This document shows, piece by piece, positions 1 to 8,267 of a DNA stretch of 64,000 nucleotides. This DNA comes from Methylophaga sp. 41_12_T18. Its GTDB lineage: Bacteria > Pseudomonadota > Gammaproteobacteria > Nitrosococcales > Methylophagaceae. Position 1 is the stretch's first letter. The number at the start of each line of letters is the position of its first letter. The translations under genes were made by a program, and so were the position numbers. The stretch lies in NCBI GenBank assembly GCA_002163115.1, contig MAAI01000052.1, forward strand, positions 48,931-112,930. Reading direction: 5' to 3'. The notes beneath the pieces were generated by a model that searched no databases, was not told the origin of the DNA, and worked only from the letters and a program-made list of their open reading frames with translations.

Positions 1-2093
1 AAGATATTAAAGTCCATAATGGGTGTATTACCGGTGGCCATTAATACGATCATCGTTTCACCGACGGCACGCCCCAAACCAATCATTACTGCTGAGAAAA
101 TACCTGGGCTGGCAGTCAACAACACCACCCGTGTCAGTGTTTGCCAAGGTGTCGCACCCAACGCTAACGAACCGATAGTTAAGTGTTTTGGCACACCGAA
201 AATGGCATCTTCAGTAATAGAGAAGATAGTTGGAATAACAGCAAAGCCCATCACCAAACCGACCACTAATGAATTACGTTGATCAAAATCGATACCGATG
301 TCATTCAACCATTGCGGCATATTGCCACCAAACAACCATAACTCTAATGTTGGGCTCATCAACATCGATACCACACCCACCATAATCACTACCGGCACTA
401 GAATTGCCGCTTCCCAACCATCAGGAATACGATCCCGTAACCGGCTTGGAATACGACTCCATAAATAGGCCGTTAATATTGTCATCACCGGCAACATCAC
501 TAAGATGCTAAATACACCAGGTAAATTACCTTCGACAATCGGTGCTAACCAAAGTCCCGCTAAGAAACCAAGAATAACGGTAGGCAATGCTTCCATAATC
601 TCAATCGTTGGTTTAACCACTTTACGCATTCTTGCAGACATGAAATAAGCAGTGTAAATCGCACCTAGAATACCTAGAGGTACCGCCACCGCCATCGCAT
701 AAAAGGCCGCTTTAATGGTGCCGAAAGTAAGTGGTGTTAAGCTGAACTTAGGCTCAAAGTCATTACTCGCTGATGATGATTGCCAGATATGCTCTGGTTT
801 ATCACGACTTTCATACCAAACCTCTTCCCACAATGAATGCCAAGACACTTCTGGGTGCTCATTATCAAGTGATAATAATTTGGCTTGGCCAGCAGAAGTC
901 ACTGCTAACAAACCATTAGCACGAGGAGATAAGGCCATTACTGCATTAGCCGTGTCCACCAGCGGTTCAATCAATAAGGTACGCTCTGCCGTGGTGTGAT
1001 AAATACCCATCACCCCGTCTTGATCTAAAGCAACAAAGCCTTTGCGCGAATATTCAGGCGCAATTGCCACAATGGCCGCGTGTTGGTCGTGGAAACTACG
1101 TACATTATGCAAGGTATAGTTATTATCAGCATCACGCACTGGGAACCACTGATCGACCTGACCATCACTGCGACCGACTAAGATTGAAATACCACCGGTC
1201 AAAAACTCTATGCTGGTAATATCCGTACCTGATGGCACTGCTTTAATATGTTGAATTAAACGTGGTGCAGCAATATCAGTGATATCGTAATAAGCAATCA
1301 TGCCGTTGCTATCAACTAAGTAAAGCTCACGTTGATCGATATCCATCTTTAAATGGGTTGATTGAGCAATCGTTGCCAACTCAATGCTGCTAGAGGTTGC
1401 TTCAATTGTGTATAAGTCTTCATCCATAAAGTCTTGTTCACGAACCAAACTACTAATCACCAAACGTTTATCAGCAGTAACAGCCGCTAAGGTAGTTTGC
1501 TCTTCACTACTTTGCACCGTTAACAACTCTAAGGCTGCACCATCAGCATCCACCACCAATAATTCTTTATCTAATGGATAGTCAATAAGCGGTGTAATCA
1601 TTCGCTTATCATTTGGGTAACTGATTTTATAATCTTGTTTAAACAATAACGCTCGACCATCTGCAAAACCGTATGCAAACACACCGGTTGATGGTGAGCC
1701 ACTACTAAAACTCGTAATCTCAACATCAGCCGTTATTGGCAATGTTGGTTCTAACAACAGATGACCATCATTTGCATCAAAAAACCTTGCTTGGCCCTGC
1801 ATATTCAGTGTTAATGCAACATCGTTATATTCATTTAAGGTTAAATAACGACTGTTATTGGCAGCCATTTCATATTCGGATTCAACATCCATCTCGGCAC
1901 CGTTAAACAGCGGCATAACTACTGTTAACAGATAAAAGAATATCAATACAATGGCAAAAATAACCATCATGCCGCCAGCAGCTACACCATATTTAGCACT
2001 GCGATCTTTAAACTCGCGCCAAGCACGGCGTCGTTTTGCTATTGGTGAATCTAGTGCCGGTAATACACTGTCTTTTAAAGTATGTTCAACCAT
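1..2093 (-). CDS. pstC: Phosphate ABC transporter permease PstC, long form (3' end outside window)
   Basis: Inner-membrane permease of the high-affinity PstSCAB phosphate importer. The frame is open from the ATG at 2093 to the window edge, about 697 codons, so the C-terminus is missing. The N-terminus is charged, followed by a hydrophobic segment near residues 38-62 (GVAAGGMMVIFAIVLIFF). A long soluble domain follows, then a multi-spanning permease region encoded below about position 720. Pst permeases with a large inserted periplasmic domain are known in Vibrio and Pseudomonas relatives, so the size fits. It lies 98 bp downstream of pstS on the same strand, with a hairpin between them. The family call rests on this context and on the membrane architecture. 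Confidence 0.85.
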   Translation of the reverse strand, partial: MVEHTLKDSVLPALDSPIAKRRRAWREFKDRSAKYGVAAGGMMVIFAIVLIFFYLLTVVMPLFNGAEMDVESEYEMAANNSRYLTLNEYNDVALTLNMQGQARFFDANDGHLLLEPTLPITADVEITSFSSGSPSTGVFAYGFADGRALLFKQDYKISYPNDKRMITPLIDYPLDKELLVVDADGAALELLTVQSSEEQTTLAAVTADKRLVISSLVREQDFMDEDLYTIEATSSSIELATIAQSTHLKMDIDQRELYLVDSNGMIAYYDITDIAAPRLIQHIKAVPSGTDITSIEFLTGGISILVGRSDGQVDQWFPVRDADNNYTLHNVRSFHDQHAAIVAIAPEYSRKGFVALDQDGVMGIYHTTAERTLLIEPLVDTANAVMALSPRANGLLAVTSAGQAKLLSLDNEHPEVSWHSLWEEVWYESRDKPEHIWQSSSASNDFEPKFSLTPLTFGTIKAAFYAMAVAVPLGILGAIYTAYFMSARMRKVVKPTIEIMEALPTVILGFLAGLWLAPIVEGNLPGVFSILVMLPVMTILTAYLWSRIPSRLRDRIPDGWEAAILVPVVIMVGVVSMLMSPTLELWLFGGNMPQWLNDIGIDFDQRNSLVVGLVMGFAVIPTIFSITEDAIFGVPKHLTIGSLALGATPWQTLTRVVLLTASPGIFSAVMIGLGRAVGETMIVLMATGNTPIMDFNI

Positions 2094-2141
2094 AAAATCT
2101 CAGATATAGCTCTATAAATATTTAAGATATAAAACGAAAAT

Positions 2142-2168
2142 GCCTTGTACCATCCGTGGTAACAAGGC
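2142..2168 (-). terminator. Hairpin between pstS and pstC (attenuator or mRNA-stabilising stem)
   Basis: On the minus strand an 11-bp stem with one bulge (GCCTTG then TACCA, pairing with TGGTA then CAAGGC) closes a CGGA loop. ATTTTCGTTTT follows. The tail is T-rich but interrupted, so it is probably a leaky terminator or an mRNA 3'-end stabiliser. Either would let pstS be made in excess over the permease genes. Confidence 0.55.
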
Positions 2169-2191
2169 GATCCATCTTACAAACGTTGCTG

Positions 2192-3154
2192 TTATTTCAG
2201 CTTATCTAGCTCTTGTTCAACTACTGATAGTGGTAATGGAATGTAACCATCTTTAACCACTACTTTTTGACCTACTTTAGACATCACCATTTTGATAAAT
2301 TCACGATCAATCGGTGCTAAAGGTTTGTTCGGTGCTTTATTCACGTAAACGTATAGGTAACGTGATAACGGATAAGAGCCGTTAGCAGCATTCTCTTTAG
2401 AAGCTGCAATGAAAGGAGTACCTGGTTTCTTAGTCAAAGCAACCGCTTTAACACCCGAGGTTTTGTAACCGATACCAGAGTAACCAATACCATTCAAAGA
2501 CTTGGTCACGCCTTGCACAACAGAAGCAGAACCAGGTTGCTCGTTCACGTTGTTTTTGTAATCACCTTTACAAAGTGCTTTCTTCTTGAAGTAACCGTAA
2601 GTACCAGAAACTGAGTTACGACCGTAAATTTGAATATTTCCTAAGTCGCCACCTAACTGGTTCCAGCTAGTGATATCTTCAGCGTTGCCACATTTACGTG
2701 TCGCTGAGAAAATCGCATCAACTTGAGGAATAGTCATGCCTTCAATTGGGTTATCTTTGTGTACGTATACTGCTAAAGCATCAATCGCAACACGGATTGG
2801 CGTCGCTTTGTAACCGTATTTTTCTTCAAACGCTGCATTTTCTTTGTCTTTCATCTTGCGGCTCATCGGGCCGAAGTTTGAAGTACCTTCAGTTAACGCT
2901 GGAGGAGCTGTAGAAGAACCCGCTGCTTGAATTTGAATGTTAACGTTTGGATATTCACGTTTGAACTCTTCAGCCCAAAGTGTCATTAAATTAGCTAACG
3001 TATCAGAACCTACACTTGATAAGTTGCCAGAAATACCGCTTTCTTTTTGATAATCAGGTAATGCTGGATCAACATCAGCAAACGTTGCGGCAGAAAATGT
3101 CATCGACATTACCGACAGCCCAATTAAATACTTCGCAAAATTCTTCTTGAACAT
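2192..3154 (-). CDS. pstS: Periplasmic phosphate-binding protein PstS
   Basis: Substrate-binding subunit of the Pst phosphate ABC transporter. The 320-residue product has a clear signal peptide (residues 1-26, ending SAATFADV). Phosphate-binding loops typical of the family follow: [10 protein letters not shown] near residue 48, [11 protein letters not shown] near 81 and [12 protein letters not shown] near 178. The last fits the SGT phosphate-contact motif. It is the first gene of the pst operon, followed by pstC. The tandem PhoB sites upstream indicate induction by phosphate starvation through the PhoR-PhoB pair at 11.2-13.2 kb. Confidence 0.95.
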   Translation of the reverse strand: MFKKNFAKYLIGLSVMSMTFSAATFADVDPALPDYQKESGISGNLSSVGSDTLANLMTLWAEEFKREYPNVNIQIQAAGSSTAPPALTEGTSNFGPMSRKMKDKENAAFEEKYGYKATPIRVAIDALAVYVHKDNPIEGMTIPQVDAIFSATRKCGNAEDITSWNQLGGDLGNIQIYGRNSVSGTYGYFKKKALCKGDYKNNVNEQPGSASVVQGVTKSLNGIGYSGIGYKTSGVKAVALTKKPGTPFIAASKENAANGSYPLSRYLYVYVNKAPNKPLAPIDREFIKMVMSKVGQKVVVKDGYIPLPLSVVEQELDKLK

Positions 3155-3218
3155 CGTTGTTCAACTCCCAAGTAAAAAATGAATAAATTCAAACTACGGG
3201 ATGCATTATCATCAAACT

Positions 3219-3260
3219 ATGTGACAATGATATGAACATAATATGACCGTTTTATGACAA
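3219..3260 (-). promoter_or_regulatory. Tandem Pho box array upstream of pstS
   Basis: On the minus strand four PhoB half-sites follow each other at exact 11-bp steps: TGTCATA, GGTCATA, GTTCATA, TGTCACA. The first two units match the 20-bp Pho box consensus at 17 of 20 positions. Eight bases further on is GATAAT (3205-3210), a good -10. This predicts a start near 3198 and a leader of about 44 nt before the pstS ATG. Confidence 0.88.
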
Positions 3261-3356
3261 AGTTAAAATACTTACAAAACAACCACTAACGACTTACATT
3301 TACCGGTTTTATAGGTGATAATCATCTTGACTCTTTTCACTACGGGCGCAGCTAAA

Positions 3357-3770
3357 ATGAAAAACTCACTCCTATTAGCCTCAATTTTGTCTCTCTTTAT
3401 ATATAGCACTGCTTTCGCCGACAAACCCGAATGGGCAGGAAAAGATAAATCAAAATCAGCTGCTGACAGCATGGAACAGTTCGAAGACGAACTTGATAAA
3501 AAACATAAGCACAAAGACAAAAAAGCAAACAAAGCCAAACATGATCTCGATGATGACATCGACGATATGAAAAAAGACAAAACCAACAAGGCTAAGAAAG
3601 ATAAAGCGCTTGATGATCTAGATAGTGAAGACAAGCTGAAAGGCTTAGAAAAACAACGTGACAAAAAAGCCAGCCAAGAACGTAAAGAACTGGGTAAAGG
3701 CTCAGAGCAAGGCCAAGCTTCTCGTGAACAACACAGCAAGAAATGGTGGAAATTTTGGGGTGATGAATAG
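3357..3770 (+). CDS. Exported Lys/Asp-rich protein of unknown function
   Basis: I do not recognise this protein. The chosen ATG gives a 137-residue product starting MKNSLLLASILSLFIYS, a good signal peptide ending near AFADKP. A longer frame opens at 3315 but would bury that signal. The mature part is almost entirely charged: repeated KHKHKDKKANKAK and DDDIDDMKKDK runs, then KQRDKKASQERKELG. It should be mostly helical or disordered, and it ends in an aromatic patch (KKWWKFWGDE). It is transcribed away from pstS and shares the intergenic space that holds the Pho boxes. A periplasmic polyelectrolyte or chaperone-like role is possible but unsupported. Confidence 0.7.
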   Translation: MKNSLLLASILSLFIYSTAFADKPEWAGKDKSKSAADSMEQFEDELDKKHKHKDKKANKAKHDLDDDIDDMKKDKTNKAKKDKALDDLDSEDKLKGLEKQRDKKASQERKELGKGSEQGQASREQHSKKWWKFWGDE

Positions 3771-3785
3771 AGTTGATTCTGGCGC

Positions 3786-4544
3786 ATGGATGATAAAATT
3801 TACTTTGACACCATTACTGATAAATGTGACAACTATTTTGTTGTGTACTCCCCCCCTATCCCTGGGTGGAAGTTCTCCACATTATCAATAAATTATATTT
3901 CGAATGTTACGACAAAGCAGGTCGTAGAAGATCTAGTTAACTTGAGTGAAATATGGACTAATAAATTTCCTATTTCTCTAATGGCAAACTCTTTTGACCA
4001 AAAAGGAGACCTTATAGACTTATCAGGTTTTAAGTCTGAGAACTACCTAACCACTATCGTAATAGGTAATACTAAAAAGAAACGCTGGGGTACGGTAAGC
4101 AACAATGAATTTCCAGAAATTTCAAAAGAACGATTATTTTCTATCTTTATAGGTCTAGATTTTAAAAAACAGTCAGACATCGACAAAACCTCTCTTATTA
4201 GAGCTAAATCTGTGAGGAGATTTAGATCCATAATCATATTCTGGACCATTATTCTTCCACTAATTATAACTATGCTGGAATATTTCAGTCCTGAATGGAT
4301 TGGAATACTGGGCATAACATATAGCTTTTGGAAGGCATATAAACAATGGCGTATTGAAACTGGTCGAGATGAGAAACCTAAAATTGATCAGCTTAAGGAA
4401 GATGACAATAGAACAATGGAACATCACCATTATCACTGCAAACTAAATCCAGAGGCATTTCTAAAGTTGAAGGTAGAAAACCTGCAATCAATGCAAATTA
4501 GTGAAATACAAGAAAAACATAAAGAGATCAAAAACACCAGCTAA
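3786..4544 (+). CDS. Hypothetical membrane-anchored protein
   Basis: I do not recognise a family. The 252-residue product has an N-terminal soluble part (about 1-140) rich in beta-type sequence and without a signal peptide. One or two hydrophobic segments lie near residues 148-182 (IIIFWTIILPLIITMLEYF, then WIGILGITYSFW). A charged C-terminal tail contains a His cluster (EHHHYH) near residue 213. The ATG lies 15 bp after the preceding stop. Base composition is AT-rich compared with the core genes, which fits the accessory character of this region. Confidence 0.6.
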   Translation: MDDKIYFDTITDKCDNYFVVYSPPIPGWKFSTLSINYISNVTTKQVVEDLVNLSEIWTNKFPISLMANSFDQKGDLIDLSGFKSENYLTTIVIGNTKKKRWGTVSNNEFPEISKERLFSIFIGLDFKKQSDIDKTSLIRAKSVRRFRSIIIFWTIILPLIITMLEYFSPEWIGILGITYSFWKAYKQWRIETGRDEKPKIDQLKEDDNRTMEHHHYHCKLNPEAFLKLKVENLQSMQISEIQEKHKEIKNTS

Positions 4545-4702
4545 CGTGAATAACGGCCCCAACGAGAATGTAACGAATTATTTCTAAAAACACAGTGCTA
4601 AATCAGCTAAACCATTTTTTATGCTCAATAACTAATACTCGCTAACGATGCTGAAGAAGTGATTCATAAAACAGCAAGTTTGCATTATCACTAGCTTTAA
4701 TT

Positions 4703-4721
4703 AATAATAATTCTCATTTGC
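4703..4721 (+). promoter_or_regulatory. Fur-box-like operator upstream of the siderophore esterase
   Basis: The 19 bases from AATAATAATTCT onward match the GATAATGATAATCATTATC consensus at 13 positions. The site lies about 80 bp before the esterase ATG, a usual place for Fur control. A second site of the same quality precedes the siderophore receptor at 51 kb. Confidence 0.55.
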
Positions 4722-4798
4722 GCTACTTAGTAATTAAGCATCCTCTAAGTAGCTAATAACCCAACAGAGCCCAAGCAATTAGGGCACCTTTAATTTAG

Positions 4799-6421
4799 AT
4801 GAAAAATACTTTGTTGATGAAAATATTAATGGGCTGGCTACTTTTAGTCAGCCCTCTTCTTATCCAGGCAGCTGAACTCTCTGTTGATCACGCTATCAAC
4901 GAGCGTTATTCACAAGCCGTCGATATCCCGATAGTAGTGAGTGCTGGCGATTATGTCTTTGGCCAACTGATTAGCAATGACGCAGAAGTCGATCTGATTT
5001 TGCTCGATGACAACGTTAATGATTTAGCAGTACAACGTAAATTAATTAATGGAGAACAAGGCGAACATAACTTTCTGTTTGTTGCCACTGACTTAACCAA
5101 AACACTGCGTTTGCAAGCAACTGATGACTCAAACAAGTCCCACTTTGACTATCAACTCAAAATCATTCGCCATATTCCTAAGTCGGAACAAGTTGCTCCC
5201 AGCCAACCATTTGTTAGCCCAACCATCGCCGCATTAGCAGACAACATTGCCAATAATGTTTCTACCGATGCAATCTGGGCCACCATCGCATCACAAGGCA
5301 CACCGATCATTGAAGAACATGCGGATAGTGACAATGTGGTGATGACCTTTGCTTATAAAGGTGCCAAACATAATGTGCGTATCTTTGGCGCACCGGCCAG
5401 CGAACATGAGTTTATGGAACAGCTCGACGGTTCTGATATTTGGTATAAAAGCTTTATCGTGCCCAACACCAGCCGCTTGTCTTATCGCTTATCACCTGAT
5501 GTTCCTCAATTTTCAGGCACACCTTGGCAACAACGTGTGGCTATACTTGCCACAGCTCAAGCTGATCCATTAAATAAACACCCGTTTCCAGCAAAATATG
5601 CTGCAAATAACAGCAGTCCGTTTAATTACTTCTCAAGCGTGAATCTAGCAACGGACACTCATAAGTATTGGCAACCACAAAATAATGTCGCAACAGGTTC
5701 AGTGCAAAAACACCGTTTCAGCAGTGATATCCTAGGCAACCAACGTAATATTTGGCTGTATACCTCAGCTAATTACGTGAAAAATGATCCCAACAATGTG
5801 CTGTTATTGATGTTTGATGGCAAACACTACACGTCAAAAGTCGATGTGCCGATGATTTTAGATAATCTCGTCGCTAACAACAAAATACCAGCCATTGCTG
5901 CCGTGTTGATTGATAACCCTAGCCAAAAACTTCGTGCCAGCGAACTGCCAGATAACAAAGACTTTGCCAAAGCGATGGCAACAGAAATATTACCTTGGGC
6001 AGAGCAAACGCTTGGCATCAAATCTAAACCACAAACAACCGTCTTATCAGGTTCTAGCTATGGCGGTTTAGCCTCCACCAGCATAGCCCTTCGCCACCCA
6101 GAACAATTTGGTAATGCACTCTCCATGTCTGGCTCTTACTGGTGGTCACCAGAAGATACACCTGCCAAAGAGTCTGAATACACAGCGATTAAAATCGCGA
6201 CCATGCCGAAACAACCCGTTCGCTTTTTCCTCAGTGCCGGCCTGTTTGAAAGTTTCTACAACGGCAAAGTCAGCATCTTAGAAACCAACCGTCACTTACA
6301 ACACATGCTCACCGCCAAAGGCTATGACAGTGAATATAAAGAATACGCCAGCGGCCATGATTACTACGTCTGGCAAGATGTTATTGCAGATGGGTTGATT
6401 CATTTGTTTGGAGAAAAATAG
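4799..6421 (+). CDS. Exported enterochelin-esterase-like alpha/beta hydrolase
   Basis: The 540-residue product starts with a signal peptide (residues 1-25, ending LIQAAE) and belongs to the Fes/IroE/BesA esterase group, which hydrolyses ferric tri-catecholate siderophores. Residues 26-125 look like a pre-domain, and about 165-280 like the enterochelin esterase N-terminal domain. The catalytic domain has MFDGKHY at 338-344, the nucleophile elbow GSSYGG with Ser420, and a late GHD with His520. The signal peptide points to the periplasm, unlike cytoplasmic Fes. The Fur-type site upstream supports iron control. A general esterase role cannot be excluded. Confidence 0.8.
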   Translation: MKNTLLMKILMGWLLLVSPLLIQAAELSVDHAINERYSQAVDIPIVVSAGDYVFGQLISNDAEVDLILLDDNVNDLAVQRKLINGEQGEHNFLFVATDLTKTLRLQATDDSNKSHFDYQLKIIRHIPKSEQVAPSQPFVSPTIAALADNIANNVSTDAIWATIASQGTPIIEEHADSDNVVMTFAYKGAKHNVRIFGAPASEHEFMEQLDGSDIWYKSFIVPNTSRLSYRLSPDVPQFSGTPWQQRVAILATAQADPLNKHPFPAKYAANNSSPFNYFSSVNLATDTHKYWQPQNNVATGSVQKHRFSSDILGNQRNIWLYTSANYVKNDPNNVLLLMFDGKHYTSKVDVPMILDNLVANNKIPAIAAVLIDNPSQKLRASELPDNKDFAKAMATEILPWAEQTLGIKSKPQTTVLSGSSYGGLASTSIALRHPEQFGNALSMSGSYWWSPEDTPAKESEYTAIKIATMPKQPVRFFLSAGLFESFYNGKVSILETNRHLQHMLTAKGYDSEYKEYASGHDYYVWQDVIADGLIHLFGEK

Positions 6422-6562
6422 GTTTCTAGCACTGCAAAGGATAGCTTATTCGATGGTGATGAGAGTTCATCACCTTATTAAAGAAACGTATGCATTGCTT
6501 AATGTAAAAAAAGAAACTAATATATTGCTTAACCTTTAAAAGCAATCTATGAGTTTCTTATA

Positions 6563-6889
6563 ATGGCATCACTATTAGAACAACTAAAAAATCGTAGGTT
6601 AAGCCTCAAGTTAAAGCAAAAAGACATGATGCTTCGTGTAGGTATCTCTCGCCAGCAGTATCAACATTTAGAGTCGAAGGGTAACCCGAGGCTAAACACA
6701 CTTGAACTCATTGCCAAGGGTTTAAAAAGTGAACTCATGCTGATCCCTACTGAAAAACTTAGTCTTATAAAAGAAGTTTTGGAGAACGATGCCCAATCAT
6801 CTTCAACAACAAGCCAGTCATCAAACAAAACAGAAGCTAACGAGCTTTCAAATGATCCGTGGAAGAAGCTGTTAGAGGATCAGCAATGA
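6563..6889 (+). CDS. XRE/HipB-like helix-turn-helix regulator
   Basis: The 108-residue protein has a Cro/C1-type HTH in residues 5-60 (RRLSLKLKQKDMMLRVGISR, then the recognition stretch QQYQHLESKGNPRLNTLELI). A Ser/Thr/Asn-rich linker and a short C-terminal NDPWKKLLEDQQ follow. This resembles HipB antitoxins, which repress their own operon and bind HipA. Its stop overlaps the ATG of a truncated HipA-like frame by ATGA, the coupling expected of hipBA. Since the partner is broken, the gene survives as an orphan regulator or antitoxin. Confidence 0.75.
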   Translation: MASLLEQLKNRRLSLKLKQKDMMLRVGISRQQYQHLESKGNPRLNTLELIAKGLKSELMLIPTEKLSLIKEVLENDAQSSSTTSQSSNKTEANELSNDPWKKLLEDQQ

Positions 6890-7073
6890 CTCTGCACAAC
6901 AAAGCTGAGGAAGTTAGCATCCTTAAACTCACCTTACATGACAAACTCATCGGCTATTTAGCAGGCTTTCAAAATGGCCAAATGCATTGAAAGATTTACC
7001 AATGAATGAAGAACATAAAGAACAGCTAAAACAACATTGGCGTGGGCTTCAAGCTGATTTCAAGATAAGCTAA
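6886..7073 (+). pseudogene. Remnant of a HipA-like toxin gene
   Basis: The ATG overlaps the preceding regulator stop. The first frame gives 34 residues, with VSILKLTLHDKLIGYLAGFQ resembling the start of the HipA N-terminal domain, and then stops at 6990. From about 6984 another frame continues as LKDLPMNEEHKEQLKQHW up to a stop at 7073. The simplest reading is a large internal deletion joining both ends of the gene out of frame. The HipA assignment rests on the short N-terminal match and on the neighbour, so it is tentative. Confidence 0.45.
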
Positions 7074-7079
7074 CTAAAG

Positions 7080-7170
7080 TGAATATGAAGAATACGCCAG
7101 CGGCCATGATTACTATGTTTGGCAAGACGTTATTGCCGATGGCTTAATTCATTTGTTTGGGGAAGATTAA
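7080..7170 (+). pseudogene. 3'-terminal fragment of a second esterase gene
   Basis: These 91 bases match the last 91 bases of the esterase gene at 6331-6421. They encode the same C-terminus (EYASGHDYYVWQDVIADGL and on to the stop), with Lys to Glu and Lys to Asp as the only residue changes. The other differences are silent third-position changes. The fragment therefore comes from a paralogue that diverged under selection, not from a fresh duplication. No start or upstream part of this copy remains. Confidence 0.8.
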
Positions 7171-7192
7171 ATCAGTTTTTCTTTTTCCCGTT

Positions 7193-7376
7193 GTTATCGC
7201 CAGCGAAAAGGCTCTATTTTCCGGATGACGGGGGTAAGTGTTTGAGCGTAGCGAGTTTTTACCCACGCCGTAAAATCGAGTATTTTCGATGATAAGCGAT
7301 AACGCCGGGGGCCCTTTTCTTTGGTTCGTTTCTTTTGGGCACGCAAAAGAAATGAACGCCCAGCGGCAGCGAAGAA
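7193..7376. repeat. Two-hairpin structured repeat, copy 1
   Basis: Hairpin A is a long interrupted stem. GTTATCGC (7193-7200) pairs with GCGATAAC (7296-7303), with inner pairings CGAAAA/TTTTCG, CTCTATTTT/AAAATCGAG and GGGTAA/TTACCC. Its apex is the loop GTGTTTGAGCGTAGCGAG. Hairpin B (7324-7357) pairs GTTCGTTTCTTTT with AAAAGAAATGAAC, and GCGGCAGCGA follows. Both parts recur at 60.4 and 60.6 kb. With the preceding esterase tail and the following 180 bp, this is the content of the gene-free stretch up to the pilin gene. Confidence 0.75.
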
Positions 7377-7403
7377 GTTTATCTATGAGTAAAAAAGATG
7401 ATC

Positions 7404-7426
7404 TTAAAGGGATGCGCCCCCATTTA
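7404..7426. repeat. Short palindromic REP-like motif
   Basis: TTAAAGGGATGCG followed by CCCCCATTTA forms a small imperfect palindrome. The same core occurs at 9137-9164. Next to it lies a second small palindrome (CATGCTGAAGCATG). Confidence 0.4.
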
Positions 7427-7557
7427 GCTAATTAGTCATGCTGAAGCATGTAAAAATCAAAACTTAATGTCTGAGTTTGATTGTTTAAGCCAGTAACGCA
7501 ACAAAACTAGGGAGTTTGATGTGCAAAATAACGGGGTTAATTACAAGGAAAGCACCA

Positions 7558-8031
7558 ATGAATAAGAGAAAAAATAAAAACGGATTTACACTTATTGAGT
7601 TGGTCATGGTAATTGTAGTTTTGGGCATATTGGCAGCCACCGCATTACCCCGCTTTGTTAATTTGAAAGAGGATGCAAGCTATTCAACACTTAAGTCTCT
7701 TGAGGGTTCTATAGGCACTGCAAGTCAGTTGGTATATTTAAAGTCTATAATTAATGGCTCGCAGAGTTTAATAAACTCAAGTGTATTTTTGGAAGATGGT
7801 ACCGAGATAATTACACGTTATGGATACCCCACAGAGCATTCTATTATGGATGCTATTAATCAAGATTATGTCGGTGGATGGGGACAGGGAAAGCCATTGC
7901 GAGTTAGTTACGGTGGCGGTATTACCAATATTAATATTCACAACAATTGTAAGTTATTTTATATCCCAGCAAAGTCAATTGATACTCCTGCGCGGGTGCA
8001 ATCACCGCAAAGTAAAGACGTTTGCTTCTAA
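7558..8031 (+). CDS. Type IV pilin-like (MSHA-type) prepilin
   Basis: The ATG at 7558 is chosen because AAGGA precedes it and because it yields a short basic leader (MNKRKNKNG). A perfect class III prepilin cleavage site follows: G, then FTLIELVMVIVVLGILAATA and LPRFVNL. The 157-residue length, the helix ending in an A-LPRF motif, and two late cysteines (NNCKLFY near residue 131 and the terminal KDVCF) resemble MshA-type pilins with a C-terminal disulfide loop. No pilus assembly genes are nearby, so the subunit must use machinery encoded elsewhere. It sits beside the cassette array and may have been acquired with it. Confidence 0.85.
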   Translation: MNKRKNKNGFTLIELVMVIVVLGILAATALPRFVNLKEDASYSTLKSLEGSIGTASQLVYLKSIINGSQSLINSSVFLEDGTEIITRYGYPTEHSIMDAINQDYVGGWGQGKPLRVSYGGGITNINIHNNCKLFYIPAKSIDTPARVQSPQSKDVCF

Positions 8032-8059
8032 CTGCTGAAACAAACTAAGGGAGTAAGTT

Positions 8060-8159
8060 ATGCCGAAAGCTATTACTAAAAAAATCAATGAATGCCTTTT
8101 TAGAATTACAAAAAGAGTCATGATTTGGTGCTAGTACTAAATATTCTAACTTCAAGTGA
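8060..8159 (+). pseudogene. Small frameshifted ORF after the pilin gene
   Basis: A GGGAG ribosome-binding site precedes an ATG that gives MPKAITKKINE. One extra base shifts the sensible reading to FLELQKES, then a stop codon, then FGASTKYSNFK and a second stop at 8159. The pieces look like one short coding sequence with a frameshift and a nonsense change. I cannot name the family. The intact frame from 8060 would give only a 24-residue peptide. Confidence 0.35.
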
Positions 8160-8180
8160 ACACCCTAATTATGATTGTGC

Positions 8181-8267
8181 TTATAACGATTAAGCTCAGT
8201 TGAGAGCAAAAGTGGGCCGACGACAGGAGCGCCGCTTTTGGCAACCTACTGGATCACTTTGTTATGG
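8181..8267 (-). repeat. Integron attC site A (after the methyltransferase cassette)
   Basis: On the minus strand the site runs from CCATAAC to GTTATAA. The arms are imperfectly complementary: CAGTAGGTTGCCAAAAGCGG against CCCACTTTTGCTCTCAACTG. The methyltransferase stop codon lies inside its first arm, as is usual for cassettes. The pairing is weaker than at sites B and C. Confidence 0.6.

Noticed and set aside
3272..3787. 171-codon Ser/Leu-rich ORF on the minus strand
   Set aside because: It is the antisense shadow of the Lys/Asp-rich exported protein, whose signal peptide and start are much better.
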